DNA from: Deltaproteobacteria bacterium
Lineage (GTDB): Bacteria; Myxococcota_C; UBA6777
Reading direction: 5' to 3'
NCBI GenBank assembly: GCA_006226375.1
Contig: SBHC01000034.1
Span: forward strand, 1-33,371
DNA length: 33,371 nucleotides
Both the position numbers and the translations under genes were made by a program. Positions within the stretch are counted from its first letter, which is position 1, and each line of letters starts with the position of its first letter. The notes below the pieces were generated by a model, which saw only the letters and a list, made by a program, of their open reading frames with translations, did not search any database and had not been told where the DNA came from. Of this stretch, positions 17,660 to 25,999 are shown one piece after another.

Positions 17660-18532
17660 TTAGGCGCAAGCTTTGTGAGCGTTGGTCTCGGAGAGATTGA
17701 CGGTGAGGCGGTCGTATGCGTTGCGAACGCATAGGTCTGTGCCTGTGGCAAGTTGCTGGGCGAGAGCTTGCTTGCTGTCGAGCTGAGCGTCGGTGTGGCT
17801 GGGGTCGTGATGCGTCATGAGCATCTGCTTAACGCCAGCGTCCAAGGCGAGCGCGACGGCGTCTTCGGGTGTTGAGTGCCCGAAGCCTTTCCGCGTGGGG
17901 TACTCGCTGGGCAAGTATTGGGCGTCGAGGATTAGGAGGTCAGCGTTCTCAGCCAACGCAAGGAGATTCTCGCGGGATGACGGAGAGTGAGGAAGCTCCA
18001 CGTCTCCGCTGAACACCACTCGAAAACCTCGATAGTCCAAACGGTAAGCTGTGTTTCCGGACGGGTGATCGACGTCAGCCCAAGTGATGGTTAACTCACC
18101 AAGCTGCTGCTCTCCGGATTCAGGCAAGTCGACAAAATTAAGTTGAGCCGGGAGGATGTCGAGGCCCACAGGAAAGGCTGGGCGACACATTTGCTGGCTC
18201 AGTTGTTCTTGGAAGGTGCAGCCTTCGCGGGGAGTGGACCACAAGGTCAACTCGGCGTCGGGCTGAAACAGCGGGCGAAAAAAAGGAAACCCTTGGATGT
18301 GATCCCAGTGCATGTGTGTTTGGAGCAGGAGAATTTGGTTCTCACGATCGCCCCACTCTTTGCCCAACTCGGTGAGACCTGTCCCGCAATCAATCAGGAT
18401 GCGAGAAGGCGTCAGACCCTGGGCGTCTTGCAGGGTCAACTCCAGGCACGTAGTGGCTCCACCGTACCGATGAAATTGACTTCCTGATACTGGGATGCTG
18501 CCCCGTGAGCCCCACACCGTCGTTGTTATCAT
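17660..18532 (-). CDS. Metallo-beta-lactamase-fold hydrolase
   Basis: 290 residues. The HxHxDH metal motif is at 73-78 (HMHWDH). Later ligands are in DVDHPSGN, FSGDVELPH, LILDAQY and MTHHDPSH. The start MITTTVWGSRGSIPV and the GGATTCLEL segment match phosphodiesterase-like MBL proteins (relatives of PhnP, RNase Z and class-II cyclic nucleotide phosphodiesterases). Such enzymes cut phosphodiester bonds; the substrate here is unknown. ATG 18532 has AAGGAG with 6 bp spacing, so the 29 upstream codons of the open frame are not coding. It lies 109 bp before the sigma-54 activator start on the same strand and may be part of the same transcript. Confidence 0.88.
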   Translation of the reverse strand: MITTTVWGSRGSIPVSGSQFHRYGGATTCLELTLQDAQGLTPSRILIDCGTGLTELGKEWGDRENQILLLQTHMHWDHIQGFPFFRPLFQPDAELTLWSTPREGCTFQEQLSQQMCRPAFPVGLDILPAQLNFVDLPESGEQQLGELTITWADVDHPSGNTAYRLDYRGFRVVFSGDVELPHSPSSRENLLALAENADLLILDAQYLPSEYPTRKGFGHSTPEDAVALALDAGVKQMLMTHHDPSHTDAQLDSKQALAQQLATGTDLCVRNAYDRLTVNLSETNAHKACA

Positions 18533-18581
18533 GCGATTCTCCTTTGATGTTCCAAGCGCAAGTCGCTGCTTTACCTGTAGG

Positions 18582-18595
18582 TTCCCTACTGGGAA
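18582..18595. promoter_or_regulatory. Inverted repeat upstream of the MBL-fold gene
   Basis: TTCCC-TACT-GGGAA is a perfect 5-4-5 inverted repeat 50 bp upstream of the MBL start codon. It is placed where an operator would act, but is short enough to be chance. Confidence 0.25.
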
Positions 18596-18743
18596 ACGAG
18601 TCCCTCCATGGCAAATCATGGGCCATCTCGCTCCGATTTGGCTTGTGGATGTCTATGTCTCTGAAATGTAGGGGCTATGCTTCTCTTTGGGTGATGGCGG
18701 TGGTGTGTCGTCTGGAAGGGAGAGTTGTGCCACTTTGGACGCT

Positions 18744-18779
18744 TGGGTGTTCCATTGTGGATCAGGTGGGTGTTCCATT
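18744..18779. repeat. 13-bp direct repeat at the end of the DUF2520 gene
   Basis: TGGGTGTTCCATT occurs at 18744-18756 and again at 18767-18779, 23 bp apart. The second copy encodes the last residues (NGTPT) of the DUF2520 protein, and the first lies just past its stop. This looks like a small tandem duplication that spans the stop codon. Confidence 0.5.
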
Positions 18780-19685
18780 CTGGAGCAGTAGGCTCTGAAG
18801 TTCTTGCCAGACAGGCGCCTCTGAATCGTTGTGGGCTTGTTCTTGAGCAAGAGAAACAGTGGCTTGGGCGAGCTGGGTGTAGAGCGGGAGGAGGTCGGGG
18901 CGATGCTCTCGTAAGGCCTGAACGTGTTCTTCTATGGTGGGGAGGTCTCCTCGTGAGATCGGTCCTGTGAGAGCTTCAGGGAGGCCTTGCTGCTCCAGGT
19001 TGTTCACGGCCAACTTCATCAGAGGTAGCAACAAAGGGAGCGGCTCCGCTTGCACACCTGAAGCTTCCATCAACTGACAGGCCAGGTGGGAGAGGCTCAC
19101 AACATAGTTGGAGGCCATCACCGCTGCGGCGTGGTACAGCGCTGGGTTCGTGCCCTGCAACGAGAAGATTGACCCACCCAACATCTCTGCCAGCTGAGTT
19201 GCCAGGGCGACGGCTGTGTCTGTGCCTTCAACGCCAACGGCGGCACCTTTGAACAACTGTCCTTCAGGTGGGTTTTGGGTGACAGGCTGGAGCGGATGCA
19301 TCCGTCCGATATCGCAGCCTGCTTGTGCCAGGGGTTGGAGCACGCGGGAAGGGCTGCGGCCAGAGCAATGGAGTATGACTTGACCGGGCCGTACAGCTTG
19401 TTGTTCGAGCAAACGTTGGGCGAGTTGGGGGATCGCGGCATCGGAAACTGTGAGAAGAAGAAGATCGGCCTTTTTCAGAAGGGCGACGGGAAGAGGACCA
19501 AGGGAGTACGAGAGGGAGGTGTGTTGGTTTTGGGGGGGCTTTCGGTTCCATAGACCCAAAAGTGGGAGGCCCTGGGTAAGAAAACTCTGCGCCAACGCGG
19601 TCCCCAATCGGCCAGCCCCTAAAAGATAGGTGAGAGGCAAGGGAGAAGGGCTTAACGGCTTTGAGGCTGGGATGGAATCCGACAT
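18762..19685 (-). CDS. Rossmann-fold DUF2520 protein, predicted NAD(P)-binding
   Basis: 307 residues. The N-terminal dinucleotide-binding motif GAGRLG is at 23-28, followed by the family's LLLLTVSDAAIPQLAQRL, a strand ending ILHCSGR, and GRMHPLQPV. The C-terminal half (about 165-300) is the helical DUF2520 domain, with NPALYHAAAVMASNYVVSL and the GPISRGD motif. Related proteins resemble pyrroline-5-carboxylate reductase and ketopantoate reductase folds; the reaction is not established. In many genomes this gene neighbours panB/panC, but not here. The N-terminal 18 residues are Pro/Ser-rich and not part of the fold. It stands alone, divergent from the J-domain gene. Confidence 0.87.
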   Translation of the reverse strand: MSDSIPASKPLSPSPLPLTYLLGAGRLGTALAQSFLTQGLPLLGLWNRKPPQNQHTSLSYSLGPLPVALLKKADLLLLTVSDAAIPQLAQRLLEQQAVRPGQVILHCSGRSPSRVLQPLAQAGCDIGRMHPLQPVTQNPPEGQLFKGAAVGVEGTDTAVALATQLAEMLGGSIFSLQGTNPALYHAAAVMASNYVVSLSHLACQLMEASGVQAEPLPLLLPLMKLAVNNLEQQGLPEALTGPISRGDLPTIEEHVQALREHRPDLLPLYTQLAQATVSLAQEQAHNDSEAPVWQELQSLLLQNGTPT

Positions 19686-19736
19686 GCTAGGGCCTTTGCT
19701 TGTGGGGAGATTCCGGGGCGACTGGACAACGGGCTT

Positions 19737-19754
19737 GCAGTTCCGTCCAACTGC
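19737..19754. promoter_or_regulatory. Inverted repeat in the DUF2520/J-domain divergent region
   Basis: GCAGTT-CCGTCC-AACTGC is a perfect 6-6-6 inverted repeat within the 222-bp space between the divergent genes, followed by TTATATC. It could be an operator over a promoter; support is limited to symmetry and place. Confidence 0.3.
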
Positions 19755-19907
19755 TTATATCATTTCTGCGTTTTGTATGGGCCAAAGTTCGTGGTTTCAG
19801 CTTTTGGGATGCCAGTCGTAACATGATGGAGGTTGGTTGTGTTCGTACTAAGCATACATCGCCTCTCTCTTCCGTTATGCAAACCGTTACTGTGGTGTTG
19901 AAAATCC

Positions 19908-22199
19908 ATGGCGAATGAGCAAGCAACATTGTTGGGGCATTTGTCTCGCGACAAACTGTTCTCGATTTATCAATTTCTCTTGTTGGAGTCTTTTGCTCTG
20001 GAAGAGTTGTCTCGAAGCTCGTCCAAAGAAGCCATGGTGGAGGCGCTGTCTCAAGTTCTCCCGTTGAAAGACGCCCAGTATTGCGTTGACTTCTTTGAAA
20101 ACTATGAGTTTTATGACGTCCCAGCGATGAAGTGGGAGATGCTCAACGCGTTGCCTGACGAGCTTCTTGGGACCTTGCACACCATCTACTTGGACGACGA
20201 CATCATTGTCGAAGATCACAACGAGTTGGTGGATCGATTGGGCCAGTCTCCCTACTTCCTTAAGGAAGACGCCCGCAAGTTTTATCTGTGGTACCACTAC
20301 TTCCGCAAGCGGGTCTCTTTGGACCAACTCGATGCATCCTCCAGCGCTTACCTGTCGATGCCGACACAACGAGTTGATCTTCAGGGCGGGCGGGATGCTC
20401 CCATGTTTACGATGGCATCACACGGCGATATCTTGGGTGCTGCTGAGAGCGCCCCGGCGACTGCAGTTCCCTCCTCTCCTGTGACAGGTGGAGAGTCTTT
20501 GCAAGGCAGCACCAGGATCACTCCTGCGCCCAAGCGGTCTGATTCTGGCGTCGATCTCCCCGATTTCTCCTTTCCGTCGTTGGATTCTCCTTTTCAGGCC
20601 GCCCCTGCAGCGCCTGTTTCTGCTGCGCCAGCATCGAATCCAGCTCCACCTCCTTCACCAGCACCAAGCATGCCGTCGCCGTCGTCCGATGTTTTGGAGC
20701 GTCGCCACCCTGGCACCCAAAGCCGAGAAGACCGTGTCTCTCTACGGGCGAGCATTTCCAAGGCCAGCGTCAATCGGACCATCGAGATCACAGCCTTGGA
20801 TCTCGACAGCTACATGGTGGACAGGGACAAAGAGGCCCAGGCTTCCACTCGAACGGAAGAAACCCGTGTGGATCATTCGTTCGCTCGTGTCGTAGAGCAG
20901 ATTGAGAAAGCCAAAAAGGAACGGGAGAGTTCTGCTTCCAATCCAGTGCCTGCCTTTGCTCCCACTCCTCCGGTGGAGAACGAGGCCGAAGCTGAAAACC
21001 AGTCCACCATCATCCTTGATTCGATGGAGTTGAACGCTGCGTTTGACCAGGTGGATCTATTGAGTGAACTTCCATCCCAAGAAGATCTCGTCACTCCACC
21101 ACCCAACCCTGTTTCTCCCCCCAGTCCTGTTTCCCCTGAAACCGAAGGTGACGAAGAGCCGCTGGCGCTGAGCGACGAGGATATGCTCGTCGATTCCGTG
21201 TCGCTGGAGGGAGGTGAAGTTGAGCCCGTTGGCCATGACACATCCGATTCGGACGTCATGGAGTTGGAGCCTCTGGACGAGTTGGAGCCTGTGGAGGAGC
21301 TGGAAGGCGATGCTGTTGTCAACGACGCAACCATCGACCGCTCTGCAGAGGACGCGTTCTCTCTGAACAACTCGGAAAAAACGCGGCCTGGAGCGTCTCC
21401 TCTTGGGAACCAGCCTCCCAAACCGCCAACCAATGGCGCTGCATCTGCAGAGAAAGGCTCTGTGAACGGAGCCAATGGCGTCGGGTCTGACTCCAAGTTG
21501 TCGCCACCTCCTGCAGGCGGGAGCACTCCCTCTCTTCCGGGTCTTTCGTCGATGCCTCAGTTTGGCGCGGCGATGATGACCCGGGCCAAGCTCGATCAGT
21601 TGACCACATTGTTGTACCGGATTTCGTTGCTGGGTGCTCCCTATGGACGCATTCAGATCCGCGCCATTCGCTTGTACATGCAGAAAATTCTTGGAAGCGA
21701 CCCGCCACAGCTTCGTTGGGTGCGAGACAAGCTCAAAGCATTGCAAGCCGAAGACTTGCCTCTGGTCCCACCACCTCTGGACGGTCTCGCTGAGCTTTTG
21801 CCCAACATGTCGTATGGGATGCGCCTGCATTTCCTACACACAGCGATCTTCTTGCTGGGAGTGAAAACTCTCAACACTGTGGAGCGGCAACACGAACTTC
21901 TCCAGGACCTTGCAGTGGAGTTGGGGATTGCTCCTGACGATGTGAGCTTCTTTCAGTTGTTCAACATTGGTCGGGATGAGATTAATCTCAGCATGCAGGA
22001 TTGCTTGTCGTTGTTTGGCTTGGAGCAGGGTGCCACGGAAGATGAAATTCGCAAGGCCCACCGAACAATGGCGCGACGTTTCCACCCCGACAAGTTCCAC
22101 GCCTTGGGACCTGAGTTCCTTCGGATGGCTGAACGAAAAATGAAAGAAGCCAACATGGCGTTGGAAATTCTCTTGTATCGCGCAGACCGAAATTTGTAG
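19908..22199 (+). CDS. Large J-domain protein with N-terminal helical domain and disordered centre
   Basis: 763 residues. Residues 1-150 are an aromatic, acidic helical domain of no family I recognise (DQLDASS marks its end). About 170-545 is low complexity: Pro/Ala/Ser stretches, then acidic Glu/Asp-rich runs (ELEPLDELEPVEELEGD) and Gly/Pro linkers, predicted to be disordered. From about 550 a helical domain leads to the C-terminal J-domain (about 695-763), with the HPD motif at 726-728 (RRFHPDKFH). J-domains stimulate ATP hydrolysis by DnaK/Hsp70. Having it at the extreme C-terminus, with no Gly/Phe or zinc region, marks a class-C co-chaperone that directs Hsp70 to a particular client. There is no signal peptide, so it is cytoplasmic. 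Confidence 0.85.
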   Translation: MANEQATLLGHLSRDKLFSIYQFLLLESFALEELSRSSSKEAMVEALSQVLPLKDAQYCVDFFENYEFYDVPAMKWEMLNALPDELLGTLHTIYLDDDIIVEDHNELVDRLGQSPYFLKEDARKFYLWYHYFRKRVSLDQLDASSSAYLSMPTQRVDLQGGRDAPMFTMASHGDILGAAESAPATAVPSSPVTGGESLQGSTRITPAPKRSDSGVDLPDFSFPSLDSPFQAAPAAPVSAAPASNPAPPPSPAPSMPSPSSDVLERRHPGTQSREDRVSLRASISKASVNRTIEITALDLDSYMVDRDKEAQASTRTEETRVDHSFARVVEQIEKAKKERESSASNPVPAFAPTPPVENEAEAENQSTIILDSMELNAAFDQVDLLSELPSQEDLVTPPPNPVSPPSPVSPETEGDEEPLALSDEDMLVDSVSLEGGEVEPVGHDTSDSDVMELEPLDELEPVEELEGDAVVNDATIDRSAEDAFSLNNSEKTRPGASPLGNQPPKPPTNGAASAEKGSVNGANGVGSDSKLSPPPAGGSTPSLPGLSSMPQFGAAMMTRAKLDQLTTLLYRISLLGAPYGRIQIRAIRLYMQKILGSDPPQLRWVRDKLKALQAEDLPLVPPPLDGLAELLPNMSYGMRLHFLHTAIFLLGVKTLNTVERQHELLQDLAVELGIAPDDVSFFQLFNIGRDEINLSMQDCLSLFGLEQGATEDEIRKAHRTMARRFHPDKFHALGPEFLRMAERKMKEANMALEILLYRADRNL

Positions 22200-22200
22200 A

Positions 22201-22223
22201 CCGTTGGGATATCGCCCAAACGG
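22201..22223 (+). other. Hairpin just after the J-domain gene
   Basis: CCGTTGGG, a 6-base loop, then CCCAAACGG can pair with a single-base bulge. It begins 2 bp after the stop codon of the J-domain gene. No T-run follows, so it is not a standard intrinsic terminator; it may protect the 3' end or slow transcription before the next gene. Confidence 0.35.
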
Positions 22224-22256
22224 AGCCTCTCCTACACTTATTGACAGGACTCTTGT

Positions 22257-23015
22257 ATGTGGACGTATTTCAAATCGATAGGGCTTGTTGCAGCCGTGGT
22301 CGTTGGGATGAGCGCTTCAACAGTCTGGGCTGAACCGCCTGTCGACCTCGCCAAATGGAAGTCGCTGATCAAAAAGGGGCAAGCTCTGCGCAACAGTCAC
22401 AAGAAAGCGGAGCAGTTGCGCCGCGCCGAACTGTTGTGGAAGGCCTATCTCATGAACCCCAAGGCGTTTCGTTCGCTGGAGGTGGGGTCTATGGCTTGCA
22501 ACATTCGGGCAAGACACGCCAAAAACAGCACCCGGATTAAGATGTGGGCGAAGTCAGGTATTGTTCTCGCCAAGACAATGATGAAGCGTTGGCCTAAGCG
22601 AGCGGAAGGCTACTTCTGGTCTTCCATCCATTGGGGTCAATACGCTCGCGGTGGTGGCGTGTGGGTGGCGATGACCAAAGGGATCGCTGGCAAAGTTGTG
22701 AAGTATGCCAAGACTTCCTTGAAGCTGAATCGCAAGGTGTATCGGGGTGGAGCCCAGCGTATCCTTGGACGCTATTACTTTCGTGTGCCTTGGCCCTGGA
22801 AGCGAAAGAAAAAGTCCCTCAAGTATCTTCAAGAGGCGCATCGCATTGCTCCCAAAGATGCCGGAGGTATGTTGTTCTTGGGAGAAACGTTGTACTCAAT
22901 GGGTCAAAAGAAGAAGGCCAAAGCTTTCTTTCGCAAATGTTCAACGCAGTGGACTCCAGGGCTTCGTGCCAACGCTGCGCCTTCCCGCTGTCGTAAGTGG
23001 TTAAAGAAATACTGA
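22257..23015 (+). CDS. Periplasmic TatT-like helical-repeat protein
   Basis: 252 residues. The signal peptide is hydrophobic at 8-20 with likely cleavage after A25 (STVWA-EPP). The mature part is helical and strongly basic, with many Lys and Arg. The segment GYFWSSIHWGQYARGGG and the later TPR-like pairs (SLKYLQEAHRIAPKDAGGMLFLGETLY, KAKAFFRKC) resemble the TatT/T-component family of periplasmic TPR proteins linked to TRAP transporters. No TRAP permease genes are nearby, so the role is open. The start ATG follows AGGA with suitable spacing. The stop TGA shares a base with the ATG of the VTT gene, so the two are translationally coupled. Confidence 0.72.
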   Translation: MWTYFKSIGLVAAVVVGMSASTVWAEPPVDLAKWKSLIKKGQALRNSHKKAEQLRRAELLWKAYLMNPKAFRSLEVGSMACNIRARHAKNSTRIKMWAKSGIVLAKTMMKRWPKRAEGYFWSSIHWGQYARGGGVWVAMTKGIAGKVVKYAKTSLKLNRKVYRGGAQRILGRYYFRVPWPWKRKKKSLKYLQEAHRIAPKDAGGMLFLGETLYSMGQKKKAKAFFRKCSTQWTPGLRANAAPSRCRKWLKKY

Positions 23016-23635
23016 TGACTTTAGAAACACAGACAACCCAACTTCAGGAAGAAGCAGTAGCAGAGGCCCACGCGGAGGTTCCCCGTCGAAAAACATCACC
23101 GTGGCGATGGGTCTTGTTGATCGGCGTTTTGGTCGGGCTGTTTGTTTTGGCCCGGGCGATGGGATGGCAGGAGTACATGCAGCCTCAGCGTTTGCGCAAG
23201 CTGATCGAAGGCGCAGGGTTTGTGGGTGTCATCATGTACCTGGGAATCTTCGCCTTTGGTGAACTGGTCCACATCCCTGGGCTTGTCTTTGTGGCAGCCG
23301 GTGTGTACGCCTACGGTCAGTTGATGGGCGGTGCCTTGGCGCTCGCCGGCGCGATTCTTTCCGTGACTGTGAGCTTTTGGGTGGTTCGTATTGTGGGTGG
23401 CCAGGCTCTCTCGGAGATTCGCTGGTCGATCCTCAAGAAGATGCTAGAGCGGCTTGATGAACGGCCCATTACCATCGTTATTGTTCTGCGCTTGATGTTC
23501 TTCATTGCTCCGCCAGTCAATTACGCCTTGGCTCTCTCCACCATTCGCTTTCGTGATTATCTCATCGGATCAGCCATCGGTTTGACCCCTGTGTTGGTTT
23601 TTTCGGTTCTCTTTTTTGATTGGTTGTTCAAGTAA
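23015..23635 (+). CDS. VTT-domain (TVP38/TMEM64, DedA-like) membrane protein
   Basis: 206 residues. A soluble N-terminal 28 residues precede several membrane helices (about 31-50, 68-105, 105-125, 150-175, 185-205). The VTT signature segment FGELVHIPGLVFVAAGVYAYG (81-101) and the later INYALALSTIRFRDYLIGSAIG-like stretch identify the family. Members act in lipid movement across membranes or in membrane homeostasis; the precise role is unknown here. The start overlaps the preceding stop (TGATG), and an intrinsic terminator folds over its stop codon. It is therefore the last gene of the TatT-VTT unit. Confidence 0.88.
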   Translation: MTLETQTTQLQEEAVAEAHAEVPRRKTSPWRWVLLIGVLVGLFVLARAMGWQEYMQPQRLRKLIEGAGFVGVIMYLGIFAFGELVHIPGLVFVAAGVYAYGQLMGGALALAGAILSVTVSFWVVRIVGGQALSEIRWSILKKMLERLDERPITIVIVLRLMFFIAPPVNYALALSTIRFRDYLIGSAIGLTPVLVFSVLFFDWLFK

Positions 23636-23648
23636 GAGAACCGTTTTT
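23604..23648 (+). terminator. Rho-independent terminator overlapping the VTT stop codon
   Basis: CGGTTCTCTT at 23604-23613 pairs perfectly with AAGAGAACCG at 23634-23643, making a 10-bp stem with a 20-base loop, followed by TTTTT at 23644-23648. The stop codon TAA is 23633-23635, so the stem overlaps the end of the reading frame. It separates the TatT-VTT unit from the peptidase-NatAB unit. Confidence 0.78.
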
Positions 23649-23762
23649 GAGCTTCGCCTCCCCAAATTCTAAACCTGCCTGTCTGCCTTGCGGTTGCCTT
23701 CCAAGAACTCGTGCTTAATCTCTTTGTCAATGAATTCTAACCTCAAGCTGAGAGAGTCTTGT

Positions 23763-25271
23763 ATGTTACAACGTTCCATCCTCTGTGGTTGGTTGCGGCC
23801 CCTCTATGGGCTCGTGGCGCTCGTGCTTTTCGGTTGCACCAACCCGTCTCAACCCAAGTCAAAGTTACAAGGTCAAATCCCTCTTAAAGACTGTCACTTG
23901 CCGACAAAGGGGAGCATGTTACTCATCCCTGCTCGGTGTGGTTCCTTGGATGTTCCTGAAAACTGGGACAAACCCAAGGACAAGAAGATCAAGATTTACT
24001 TTGCTGTGTTGCCCGCCAAAAAGAAGCAAAGCAAAGTTGACCCCATGTTTTTCTTCGCGGGTGGGCCAGGGCAGGCCGCGACGGAGTCGTATCATGCGAT
24101 GATGCGAGGTTTTTCTCGGATCAATCAGGTTCGTGACATCGTCTTGATCGACCAGAGAGGAACAGGTCAATCCAGTCCGATTCGTTGTGATGCTTCCGTG
24201 TTTAAGGACCTGACCAAAGATCCCAACGACGCCGAATTGATGAAGTGGATCAAGGGCTGTGCTGACAAGCAGAAGAAGCAGCTGCGATACTACCGCACCG
24301 TGGAGTCCATCAAGGACTTTAACGCTGTCCGAAAGGCGCTTGGTTACAAGACAATCAACCTCTACGGTATCTCGTACGGTACACGTGTTGCGCAGAGCTA
24401 CATGAGAGCGTATGCCTCCCACGTTCGAAGCGTGATTCTTGACGGCGTTGCGCCTCAAACGATGCCTCTGGGTCGTGACATTTTTGTTTACGGGCCTGAC
24501 CGAGTCAAACGATGGGTCATCGCACGATGCAAAGCAGACAAGGCCTGCAACAAAGCCTTTCCCAAGCTGGCAGATTCTATCGCGGCTGTGGAGAAGATCA
24601 TCAAAGAAAAGCAGCCGGTGGTGGAGATGATTCACCCCCGGACCAACAAACGATTCAAGGCGAAGCTCACCTGGACAACCTGGGGGCTCGGCTTTCGCTT
24701 GTTTGGTTACTCCAGCACAATGGTGTCTGTGTTGCCGCTGCTCATTCACAACAGCCACAAAACCAAGGATGTTCGTCCCTTGTTTAAGTGGGTGATGGCG
24801 CAGGTTGAGTCTGTGCATGAACTCTTGGGGCAGCTCGAAAACAGCGTTCTGTGCGCCGAAGATGTTCCGTTCTTGAGCGCGAAAAAGAGGACGGAATCAA
24901 GCCCCACAGGCTACGGAGAAAAGCGCCTCAAGACGAGCGTGATGCTGTGCAAGTATTGGCCTCACAAAGTGGTGAGTGCTGACTTCAAGAAGCCCGTTGT
25001 GTCTTCGATCCCGACGTTACTTCTCTCCGGTCAATACGATCCTGTCACGCCGCCAAACTATGCGAGTCAGGTCGCCAAGCACCTCTCCCATCATCTGGAA
25101 GTTGTCGTTCCTGGAGAAGGTCACGGCGTGGTTGGCATGGGTTGTGTTCCCAAGCTGGCCGAACAGTTTGTCCAGGAGGCTTCGGTCAAGAAGCTCAAAC
25201 CCGCCTGCGTCAAACAACACAAACCCACAGGATTTTTCATTGATTTCGCGGGACCGGAGGTGTTGCAATGA
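23763..25271 (+). CDS. Lipoprotein alpha/beta-hydrolase peptidase, TAP-like family
   Basis: 502 residues from ATG 23763 (upstream ATG 23730 is possible but less well placed). A lipoprotein signal ends LVLFGC (Cys25). It has the tripeptidyl-aminopeptidase/prolyl-iminopeptidase layout: FAGGPGQAATESY near 100 (oxyanion region), DQRGTGQS, the nucleophile elbow GISYG with Ser204, Asp426 in SGQYDPVTP and His454 in GEGHG. Clustered cysteines (C44, C59 and later) may form disulfides outside the cytoplasm. Family members remove short peptides from N-termini, in secreted or envelope-anchored form. The last four bases overlap the natA start (ATGA), so it is translated together with the ABC exporter genes. 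Confidence 0.88.
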   Translation: MLQRSILCGWLRPLYGLVALVLFGCTNPSQPKSKLQGQIPLKDCHLPTKGSMLLIPARCGSLDVPENWDKPKDKKIKIYFAVLPAKKKQSKVDPMFFFAGGPGQAATESYHAMMRGFSRINQVRDIVLIDQRGTGQSSPIRCDASVFKDLTKDPNDAELMKWIKGCADKQKKQLRYYRTVESIKDFNAVRKALGYKTINLYGISYGTRVAQSYMRAYASHVRSVILDGVAPQTMPLGRDIFVYGPDRVKRWVIARCKADKACNKAFPKLADSIAAVEKIIKEKQPVVEMIHPRTNKRFKAKLTWTTWGLGFRLFGYSSTMVSVLPLLIHNSHKTKDVRPLFKWVMAQVESVHELLGQLENSVLCAEDVPFLSAKKRTESSPTGYGEKRLKTSVMLCKYWPHKVVSADFKKPVVSSIPTLLLSGQYDPVTPPNYASQVAKHLSHHLEVVVPGEGHGVVGMGCVPKLAEQFVQEASVKKLKPACVKQHKPTGFFIDFAGPEVLQ

Positions 25272-25999
25272 TTCAGGTGCAGGAAGTTTCCAAAACATTT
25301 GGTGATGTGAAGGCCTTGCAACAAGTGAGTCTGACGGCTCCTGATGGGCAAATCACGGGCTTGCTCGGGCCCAACGGTGCAGGCAAAACAACGTTGCTGC
25401 GTATGTTGTATATGATCCTCAAGCCGGACCAAGGCTTCATTGAAATTGACGGACTGAACATTCAGGACAACACCCAGGAAGTTGCCCGACGCTTGGGTGC
25501 GTTGCCTCATTCCCACGAGCTTTACGAGCGATTGACCTCGCGTGAACATGTGCATTACTACGGCGAACTTCATGGTCTCACATCGAGCCAACTTGAAGAG
25601 CGCTGCAAAGATCTGTTTCGCATCCTCAACATGGAAGACATCAAGGACCGCAAAACAGCGGGCTTTTCCCAAGGTCAGAAGGTGAAGGTTGCGCTCGCAC
25701 GTGCACTGGTGCACCAACCGCAAAACATCATCTTGGACGAGCCCACATCGGGCCTGGATGTGATGAGTCGTCGGAATATTCGAGAGCTGCTTCTGGACCT
25801 GAAGGCGCAAGGTCGATGCATCCTTCTCTCCACGCACTTGATGCAAGAGCTGGCAGTGTTGTGCGACCGCATTGTTATCATTGCGAAAGGACAAGTCGCA
25901 GCCGTGGGTTCTCCTGAGGAACTTAAGGAACAAACCCAAACCGAGTCTCTGGAAGATGCCTTTGTCGCAGCGATCGAACGAGTGGGAGAGCCAGCATGA
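25268..25999 (+). CDS. natA: ABC transporter ATP-binding protein, NatA-like
   Basis: 243 residues. Walker A GPNGAGKTT (34-42), a signature loop FSQGQ (133-137, a variant of LSGGQ), Walker B ILDEPT (155-160) with the usual SGLD after it, and the switch His in LSTHLMQE are all visible. GALPHSHELYERLTSREHVHYYGELHGL resembles the NatA subgroup, which couples to an ABC-2 permease and in Bacillus exports sodium. Export of another substrate is equally possible. It overlaps both neighbours by 4 bp (ATGA). The gene symbol reflects subgroup resemblance only. Confidence 0.85.
   Translation: MIQVQEVSKTFGDVKALQQVSLTAPDGQITGLLGPNGAGKTTLLRMLYMILKPDQGFIEIDGLNIQDNTQEVARRLGALPHSHELYERLTSREHVHYYGELHGLTSSQLEERCKDLFRILNMEDIKDRKTAGFSQGQKVKVALARALVHQPQNIILDEPTSGLDVMSRRNIRELLLDLKAQGRCILLSTHLMQELAVLCDRIVIIAKGQVAAVGSPEELKEQTQTESLEDAFVAAIERVGEPA

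Noticed and set aside
25121-25939. 272-codon minus-strand frame
   Set aside because: Antisense to the peptidase and NatA genes, both with full motifs.
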